Assembly (NCBI GenBank): GCA_038236965.1
Contig: JBBRZF010000047.1
Span: forward strand, 1-20,549
Reading direction: 5' to 3'
Length of the DNA stretch: 20,549 nucleotides
From: JBBRZF01 sp038236965
GTDB lineage: Bacteria; Acidobacteriota; Terriglobia; Terriglobales; Acidobacteriaceae
Below the pieces are notes generated by a model, which did not search any database, was not told where the DNA came from, and saw nothing but the letters and a program-made list of their open reading frames with translations. Made by a program: the position numbers and the translations under genes. Shown here one piece after another: positions 15,190-20,549 of this stretch (position 1 is the stretch's first letter; each line of letters starts with the position of its first letter).

Positions 15190-15205
15190 TGCATAGCTGA
15201 GGCCA
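15190..15205 (-). promoter_or_regulatory. Putative sigma54 (-24/-12) promoter of the kinase-regulator-flgB-fliJ operon
   Basis: Minus-strand TGGCCTCAGCTATGCA, preceded by C, fits the RpoN consensus with TGGC and TGCA and GG/GC exactly 10 bases apart. It sits 35 bases past the stop of the upstream regulator and directly before the FleS-like gene. Predicted transcription start is near 15179, leaving only about 3 bases before ATG 15176. If active, this promoter would make the regulator pair control its own transcription. Confidence 0.55.
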
Positions 15206-15240
15206 GTCGGGGCGGCAAAGGGTTAAAACAATTTCATGAT

Positions 15241-16422
15241 TCAGTTTGCTTGCGAGCGTACACGGCCCAGTTGCGGGATAAGCAGATGTTCGCTGGTGAT
15301 ACGCACCCCGCCATCGGCTAAAATGCAGGCGCGCTCGATCACATGCCTTAGCTCTCGCACATTGCCGGGCCAGTGATGCTGCCGCAGCAGATTCAATGCG
15401 TCCGTTGAAAATTCCGCGGCTTGACGGCTGAATTTCCGCAGAAAGAAAGCCGCCAGCAAAGGAAGATCGCCATCCCGTTCGCGCAAGGCCGGAAGTTCGA
15501 TCGGAAAAACCGACAGACGGTAGTAGAGGTCTTCGCGGAAAAGGCCTGCCGAGATTTTGCGCAACAGTTCGGCATTGGTAGCCGCTATTACGCGCACGTC
15601 CACCTTGAAAGTGTCAGAGCTGCCCAGCCGCTGCACTTCACCGTTCTCCAAGAAGCGAAGCAGCTTTGCCTGCACGCCCAACGGCATTTCCCCGATCTCG
15701 TCGAGGAACAGCGTGCCCGACTGCGCCGCGTGTATGCGCCCCACGCGCGCCTGCACGGCACCTGTGAACGCTCCTCGCGTGTAGCCGAACAGCTCCGCTT
15801 CCAGCAGCGTATCCGGGATGGCAGCACAGTTCACGGTGACGAATGGGCGCTGTGTGCGCGAACTTAAAAGGTGCAGGGCTTCGGCAACGAGCTCCTTGCC
15901 GGTACCGGTTTCACCCGTGAGTAACACGGTCGTGTCACGCTGCGCCACTAGACGCGTCATGCGATAGACGTGGGCCAGAGAGGCGGATCTTCCCACCATG
16001 TTGGGAAGCGCCTCCACATCTTCAATTTGTATTTGCGACGGTTCCTTGGTTCGCGTCGCCACCTCGGGCAGCGGTGCGCCTTCCTGCAGAGCAGCGAATA
16101 CCTGCGCCGCGATCGGCGAGGATTCCGCCGGGAGCAAGGGGCGTCCCGTGTCGGCTTCCAGCATCAGGACTTCGGTTGTGGGATAGCGCGCTTCCACTAG
16201 TTCGACCAACTCGTCCGTATTCAGGTCGGGAAGCCGATGATCCAGCAGCAGCAATCTGCAAGGACGGCACTCCAGTTGGTAGAGAGCGTCAGCGCCGCCG
16301 CGAGCCTCATGCGCCGACAACCTTCCGATCAGGAGACTCTCTAAAATATGTTTGCGAAGGAAGTCGTTCGAACTCGCTACCAGGACGGACGCCGCAGGAA
16401 AGAAACTCGGAACGGTTGACAT
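15241..16422 (-). CDS. Sigma54 activator (FlgR-type) with degenerate receiver and no DNA-binding domain
   Basis: A 393-residue NtrC-family protein. The N-terminal ~90 residues resemble a receiver: Asp61 sits in LLLLDHRLPD at the phospho-acceptor position, but the acidic pair is replaced (VLVASSND) and no switch Thr or Lys is evident, so normal phosphorylation is doubtful. The AAA+ domain (about 142-375) looks fully functional: Walker A GETGTGKE (170-177), GAFTGA loop (217-222), Walker B TLFLDEIGE with Asp241/Glu242, FREDLYYRL arginine-finger segment and WPGNVRELRHVIERA. The protein ends 20 residues after this domain, without a Fis-type helix-turn-helix. Helicobacter FlgR and Chlamydia CtcC are known sigma54 activators without a DNA-binding domain. 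The ATG at 16422 has GGTGGAG upstream. It lies just before the kinase-regulator-flagellar operon. Confidence 0.88.
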   Translation of the reverse strand: MSTVPSFFPAASVLVASSNDFLRKHILESLLIGRLSAHEARGGADALYQLECRPCRLLLLDHRLPDLNTDELVELVEARYPTTEVLMLEADTGRPLLPAESSPIAAQVFAALQEGAPLPEVATRTKEPSQIQIEDVEALPNMVGRSASLAHVYRMTRLVAQRDTTVLLTGETGTGKELVAEALHLLSSRTQRPFVTVNCAAIPDTLLEAELFGYTRGAFTGAVQARVGRIHAAQSGTLFLDEIGEMPLGVQAKLLRFLENGEVQRLGSSDTFKVDVRVIAATNAELLRKISAGLFREDLYYRLSVFPIELPALRERDGDLPLLAAFFLRKFSRQAAEFSTDALNLLRQHHWPGNVRELRHVIERACILADGGVRITSEHLLIPQLGRVRSQAN

Positions 16423-16477
16423 GACTCCACCGTTATACCGAGCTAATCTTAAGAGCCCATTAGGAGGGCATTAGAAG

Positions 16478-17143
16478 TTACTTATTTATTAAAGTTTTTT
16501 CCGGAACTGCCGACAAGGTTTTTTCCCCGACGCACAACGGAAGCCGTGCGTCGATCCATCCCGCTCCATTCTCCAAGCGGCACTCCAGCTCTCCAGAGGC
16601 AGCGCGAAACATTTTGCTCGCGATCTGCAGCGCTTGACTCGCGGCGCCGAATCCATCTGCCTGCATCCCACGGATGCTTACCGTCGCGCACGCACCTGCA
16701 GGACTGGCCGACACTTTCAGTGTGCCTTGCTCACGCACTCCGCTAAACGATTCGTTCATCAGCAGGAACAACGCTTGTTCCAACTTCGCCGCGTCGGCAA
16801 ACACTTCCATACGGGAGTCAATACATGTCTCCAGCCGAATCCCTCCGGCCTCTGCAACGGGAGCCAGTTCGTCGACCACCTTTTGCAACAGGCTTCCAAC
16901 CTCCATCTTTATTGGCTCGCCCGGGTCTTCCGCGTAGGCGGATTCTCGCAGGAAGGTAGTGGTCGAGATCAATCGCCGGGTAGCCGCCAAGGCTTCTGCC
17001 ACGGTCGTTCTGCAGGCTGGATCGTCTTTCATCAACGCCAGTTCCAACGAAAGGTGCAGCGCAGTCAGAGGCTGTGCCAGCGTGTGAAACGTGTCAGAGA
17101 TGAATCTACGGCGCCAATCATCTCTTGCTACCGGCTCGGTCAT
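16478..17143 (-). CDS. Small soluble histidine-kinase-like protein with degenerate ATP-binding domain
   Basis: A 221-residue protein without membrane helices. The N-terminal helix (about 10-40) resembles a HisKA phospho-acceptor helix, with His20 in TFHTLAQPLTALHLSLELAL, where HTLAQPLT parallels the usual HELRTPLT. Residues ~80-203 follow the fold order of an HATPase domain, with an N-box remnant (ALFLLMNESFSG, Asn130) and the closing strands (ASGELECRLENGAGWIDARL), but the G1 box (DxGxG) and G2 box (GxGLGL) are missing. It may act as a phosphotransferase or phosphatase rather than a kinase. Its ATG overlaps the response-regulator stop (ATGA at 17140-17143), implying it works with that regulator. 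Function is inferred only. Confidence 0.7.
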   Translation of the reverse strand: MTEPVARDDWRRRFISDTFHTLAQPLTALHLSLELALMKDDPACRTTVAEALAATRRLISTTTFLRESAYAEDPGEPIKMEVGSLLQKVVDELAPVAEAGGIRLETCIDSRMEVFADAAKLEQALFLLMNESFSGVREQGTLKVSASPAGACATVSIRGMQADGFGAASQALQIASKMFRAASGELECRLENGAGWIDARLPLCVGEKTLSAVPEKTLINK

Positions 17144-17823
17144 GCGTGTCCGCCGTCGATGCGCATCTCGTATCCGACTCCTCGCACCGTATGGATCAGC
17201 TTCGGGCCGAAGCCTTCATCCACCTTCTTGCGCAGATAATTGATATACACATCCACCACGTTGGTCGCCGTATCGAAGGAGATGTTCCACACATGCTCAA
17301 TGATCATGGAGCGGGTGATACGTCGGCCGGCGTTGCGCATCAGGTACTCGAGCAGGGCGAACTCTTTCGAGGTCAGCTCGATGCGTTTTCCGCTTCGCTC
17401 CACCCTGCGCTCGATGCGATCCAACGCCAGGTCGCCGAGTTTCAGCACGGAATCGGCCGTGGTGCGGCCTCGCCGCAACAGCGCGCGGATCCGCGCCGAC
17501 AACTCGGTGAAAGAGAATGGCTTGTTCAGGCAGTCGTCGGCGCCGACATCCAACGCTTGTACGCGGTCTTCCACCCGGCTGCGCGCCGTCAACACCAAAA
17601 CCGGCATATCGGGTTTCAGTGGACGAATCGCTTTCAGCACCCCGATCCCGTCCAGTTTCGGCAGGTTCAGATCCAGCACCACCAGGTCATATTCGTAATC
17701 CAGGGCCAGAGTGCGCGCTTGTTCTCCATCGGCGGCGACATCCACCGCGTAGTGTTCCGCCTCCAAGCCCTTTCGCACAAAACCCGCCAGCGGCGCGTCG
17801 TCTTCTACAACCAGTATCCTCAT
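17140..17823 (-). CDS. OmpR/PhoB-family response regulator
   Basis: A complete 227-residue two-component regulator. The receiver domain (1-115) has the acidic cluster VVEDD, phospho-acceptor Asp51 in LVVLDLNLPK, Thr in LVLTAR and Lys in CLNKPFSF. The winged-helix DNA-binding domain (about 125-222) shows ELTSKEFALLEYLMRNAGRR, the recognition-helix region VVDVYINYLRKKVD, and the wing IHTVRGVGYEM. It resembles CusR/QseB-type regulators, but its target is unknown. The start ATG at 17823 has GAGG six bases upstream. It follows the hybrid kinase by 26 bases and overlaps the kinase-like gene. Whether it controls motility cannot be told from sequence. Confidence 0.92.
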   Translation of the reverse strand: MRILVVEDDAPLAGFVRKGLEAEHYAVDVAADGEQARTLALDYEYDLVVLDLNLPKLDGIGVLKAIRPLKPDMPVLVLTARSRVEDRVQALDVGADDCLNKPFSFTELSARIRALLRRGRTTADSVLKLGDLALDRIERRVERSGKRIELTSKEFALLEYLMRNAGRRITRSMIIEHVWNISFDTATNVVDVYINYLRKKVDEGFGPKLIHTVRGVGYEMRIDGGHA

Positions 17824-17849
17824 CGCGATCCTCGCTTAAGACAATCGAA

Positions 17850-20549
17850 CTACATGACCAAGAACTTTTGCTTCTGCGCAACATTTGTGCCGCGGAATAG
17901 ATGGTGCAATTGTTCTATGAGCTCCTGCATGCGAAATGGTTTTTGCAGGAACGGACATTCGACTCCCAGTATCCGTCGCGAGATCAGGTTGCTTTGGCTA
18001 TAGCCGGACATATAGAGCATCCGCACCCCGGGAAACTTGGAAGAAAAATATCCCGCAAGGTCCTGGCCATTGATCCCGGGCAGCACCACGTCGCTGAGCA
18101 CCACTTCGACGGGTTTCTCCGTCGCCTCGCAAAGACGGATCGCCTCTTCGCCGCTCTCAGCCGAGAGCACGCAATATCCTCGGCCCTCCAGGTACTCTCG
18201 CACCACCTGCCGCGCGGAGTCGTCGTCCTCTATCAATAGAAGGACCCTGCCGTTCGCCTCCAACTCTTGCTCATGCGAAGACTCTCCCGCGGTGGCGGCA
18301 TCCATCCTCGGCAAATAGATACGGAAGGTCGTTCCCTCGTTCGGTTCGCTATAGACATAAATCGCGCCTCCGCTCTGCTTCACGATCCCGTATACCGTCG
18401 CCAAGCCGAGGCCGGTGCCCTTGCCTTGCCCTTTCGTCGTGAAGTAAGGCTCGAATATCTGTGCCCGCGTCGCCGCGCTCATTCCGCAACCGGTATCCGC
18501 CACTCCCATCATCACGAATCGGCCGGGTTGCACGTTCAGGTGCGTCGTCGCGTAGGCCTCGTCCAGTTCTACGTTGCTGGTCTCGATGGTAAGCGAACCC
18601 CCGCCGGGCATCGCGTCTCTTGCATTCACCGCCAGGTTCAGCAGTATCTGCCCAAGTTGTCCGGGATCCGCTTTCACTTTGCCCAGGTCCGAAGCGAGAA
18701 GCACGCGCAACTCGACATCTTCTCCGATCAATCTACGAAGAAGCTTACTCATGTCTCCGACGATCGTGTTCAGGCTGAGTAACTGCAGTTGCAACACCTG
18801 CCTGCGGCTGAATGCCAGTAGTTGCTGGGTGATGCTCGCCGACCGGTCCGCAGCCGTCAGGATGGCGTTCGCATGGCGTTGCAGCGGATCGGAGGCCGGA
18901 AGCTTTCGCAGCATCAGTTCCGAATATCCGCGGATCACCGTGAGCATGTTATTGAAATCGTGCGCGACTCCTCCTGCAAGTCTCCCCACGGCTTCCATTT
19001 TTTGGGACTGCTGGAACTGCTGTTCCAGTTTCTTATTCTCTGTAATGTCGCGCTGCATGCCGAAGACGCCTATCATCCGATTGGATGAATCGCGCATGGT
19101 CACATAGTCCGCAGTGATCCACAGCGGGGCATCATCGAACGTGCGATCTTCAAGCTCGATCGCCACTCGCCCTTCCCGCAGCACTCGAAAGACGAAATCG
19201 TCGTCGTAGGTGTGGGAACGGGAATACGCCATTTCGAGAGTAAGGCCCAACATATTCTCTTGTGTGGTGTGATATTGCTCGGCCAGAGCCTGGTTCACCT
19301 TGGTGATGCGAAGATGTTTTGCGATATAAGCAGATACCTGTTCTTGGTCGAAACTCTCGTCCAGAACGACCGGTTCATCGAGCATCATGAAGAACGCTCC
19401 CACCAGCGATTGGGAAAAGAAGAGCTCAAGCCTTTCCTCGCTTTCGCGCAATGCTTTCTCTGAGCGGGCGGGTTCGGTCACATCACGATACAGGCCGTAG
19501 CTGCCGATGATTTCCCCATTCACCCGGAGCGGAACAGCCTGCAGCTCCACCAGCACTCCGACGCCGTCTTTGCGTAAACGCGTGACCGTCAGGTGCGCCA
19601 GTTCTCCGTTCAACACCTTATTCTGGATATCGATCGCCTCATCGAGTGCTTCGGGCGGAACGATCGTGCCCCCAAAGTATCTTCCCGCGATCTCTTCGTT
19701 GCTGTACTGGAATATCCGCTCGAACTCCGGATTGCAGGAGGTCGCCTTTTGGTGGCGATCCATCAGCAGGATCGCTAATGGCATGTTCGCGATTAGCGCG
19801 TCCATTTGCCGCGTGCGATCCGCCAGCGCAAACTCCGCCAGCTTGCGGTTGGTGATCTCCTGTCCGGTTCCGATGAGCACATCGCCGGGGCCGCGCGCGT
19901 CGCTCCACAGTATCCAATGTTCGTTCCCGTCCAGGTCGCGCAACAGTTGCTCGTGCGCTTCGGGTTCCACCGGGCTTTCGCCCCTCGCCTGCGCCGCCAT
20001 GCGATTACAGCTCTCAAGCGACGTCTCCTCGCTGGCGGCCGTGTGGTGCCACCATCCGTATCCGAGCAACTGCTCTGCCGCATAGCCCAGCACCTTGGAA
20101 GTGAAGGGATTGACGTATATGATCTGTCCTCGAGAGTTCGCAACCAGGCAGATGGAATCGACGGCCCGCAGAATCTTGTCCGAAAGATTCAAGCGTTCTT
20201 CATTCATCTTCTGAAGCGTCACATCACGCGCGAACCCTTGCATGATCAGCGCGCCATCTCCACTCTTGGCCGGAGCTTCGGTTATCTCCAGCACAACAGG
20301 ATGGCCCTGCTTGTGGCGAAGCGTCGTCAAGTGGACAGGTTCTCTCGATCCTTCCGCAAGCGATTTGTCCGCCCTCGCCATCACCTCCCAATCGCTCGCA
20401 TCGCCGGTGAACAGTTCGTCAAAACGATGCCCGATTACTTCCGCCGACTCGTATCCCAGAACATCTCGAATCGACGGCGAAACGTAACTGACGCGGTGGC
20501 CCGCATCGAACTCGAAAAAGAAAACCTGCTCGCTGCCCTCCACCATCAG
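17850..20549 (-). CDS. Multi-PAS hybrid histidine kinase with C-terminal receiver (5' end beyond window)
   Basis: The frame remains open to the window edge, so the true start may lie upstream of 20549; an ATG at 20546 exists but lies right at the beginning of a PAS domain. The ~898 visible residues hold four PAS-like sensor segments (about 1-110, 115-235, 240-360 and 370-505; e.g. RVSYVSPSIRDVLGYESAEV and GEIIGSYGLYRDVTE), a HisKA helix with His529 (GGVAHDFNNMLTVIRGYSEL), an HATPase domain with LLNLAVNARDAM, DTGCGM and GTGLGLATV, and a C-terminal receiver (about 766-885) with EDDD, Asp819 in VVLSDVVLPG and Lys in LQKPF. No membrane segment is visible. Ligand unknown; the receiver suggests a phosphorelay or autoregulation. 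It is 26 bases upstream of the OmpR-type regulator and may feed it. Confidence 0.9.
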   Translation of the reverse strand: MMVEGSEQVFFFEFDAGHRVSYVSPSIRDVLGYESAEVIGHRFDELFTGDASDWEVMARADKSLAEGSREPVHLTTLRHKQGHPVVLEITEAPAKSGDGALIMQGFARDVTLQKMNEERLNLSDKILRAVDSICLVANSRGQIIYVNPFTSKVLGYAAEQLLGYGWWHHTAASEETSLESCNRMAAQARGESPVEPEAHEQLLRDLDGNEHWILWSDARGPGDVLIGTGQEITNRKLAEFALADRTRQMDALIANMPLAILLMDRHQKATSCNPEFERIFQYSNEEIAGRYFGGTIVPPEALDEAIDIQNKVLNGELAHLTVTRLRKDGVGVLVELQAVPLRVNGEIIGSYGLYRDVTEPARSEKALRESEERLELFFSQSLVGAFFMMLDEPVVLDESFDQEQVSAYIAKHLRITKVNQALAEQYHTTQENMLGLTLEMAYSRSHTYDDDFVFRVLREGRVAIELEDRTFDDAPLWITADYVTMRDSSNRMIGVFGMQRDITENKKLEQQFQQSQKMEAVGRLAGGVAHDFNNMLTVIRGYSELMLRKLPASDPLQRHANAILTAADRSASITQQLLAFSRRQVLQLQLLSLNTIVGDMSKLLRRLIGEDVELRVLLASDLGKVKADPGQLGQILLNLAVNARDAMPGGGSLTIETSNVELDEAYATTHLNVQPGRFVMMGVADTGCGMSAATRAQIFEPYFTTKGQGKGTGLGLATVYGIVKQSGGAIYVYSEPNEGTTFRIYLPRMDAATAGESSHEQELEANGRVLLLIEDDDSARQVVREYLEGRGYCVLSAESGEEAIRLCEATEKPVEVVLSDVVLPGINGQDLAGYFSSKFPGVRMLYMSGYSQSNLISRRILGVECPFLQKPFRMQELIEQLHHLFRGTNVAQKQKFLVM

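Noticed and set aside
16423..16477. Short GCCC/GGGC hairpin and a TATAAC -10-like box before the DBD-less activator
   Set aside because: The stem is only 4 bp and no -35-like hexamer lies at proper spacing from TATAAC; no GG-N10-GC element either. Not enough to call a promoter or terminator.
17125..18003. 292-codon open frame on the plus strand
   Set aside because: Antisense to the OmpR-type regulator and the end of the hybrid kinase; low-complexity His/Arg-rich translation without recognisable features.

Overview
The window carries the core of a bacterial flagellar type III export, basal-body and hook locus, preceded by a block of signalling genes. Every convincing gene lies on the minus strand, so transcription runs from the high coordinates to the low ones. 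The composition is moderately GC-rich. The gene order is flgB-flgC-fliE-fliF-fliG-fliH-fliI-fliJ-fliK-flgD-flgE, then fliN-fliO-fliP-fliQ-fliR-flhB, with NtrC-type regulators at the head. Together with several very short variants (FlgD, FliO), this suggests a soil-type Acidobacteriota (Terriglobia-like) genome. That taxonomic call is inference; no rRNA or marker gene is present to confirm it.

Layout in the direction of transcription. (1) 20549-17850: C-terminal part of a large PAS-rich hybrid histidine kinase, cut by the window edge. (2) 17823-16478: an OmpR-family response regulator and a small soluble kinase-like protein whose ATP-binding half looks degenerate. (3) 16422-15241: a sigma54 (RpoN) activator with a degenerate receiver domain and no DNA-binding domain. 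(4) 15205-15190: a putative -24/-12 sigma54 promoter, followed by a soluble FleS/FlgS-like kinase, a complete FleR/FlrC-like sigma54 activator, and, by 4-base stop/start overlaps, flgB, flgC, fliE, fliF, fliG, fliH, fliI and fliJ. (5) 6624-6609: a second putative sigma54 promoter just before fliK, flgD and flgE, which end at an 11-bp perfect hairpin. (6) 3147-3132: a third putative sigma54 promoter before fliN, fliO, fliP, fliQ, fliR and flhB (flhB truncated by the window start).

How it fits together: FliP/Q/R/FlhB (with FliO as assembly helper) form the export gate. FliH/I/J form the ATPase complex. FliF/FliG/FliN make the MS- and C-ring. FliE/FlgB/FlgC build the proximal rod. FlgD/FlgE/FliK make the hook and set its length. 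The kinase and RpoN activator in the same transcript as FliF/FliG suggest that hook/rod gene expression is RpoN-dependent and self-reinforcing. fliM, fliL, flhA, motAB and flagellin are not in the window.

Most unusual points: the sigma54 activator without a DNA-binding domain; three sigma54-like promoters placed so close to start codons that transcripts would be almost leaderless; a kinase-like protein with a lost ATP lid region next to a degenerate receiver; a FliO without a membrane segment; and a 90-residue FlgD. No gap between genes exceeds 300 bases, and I see no RNA genes, mobile elements or CRISPR arrays.
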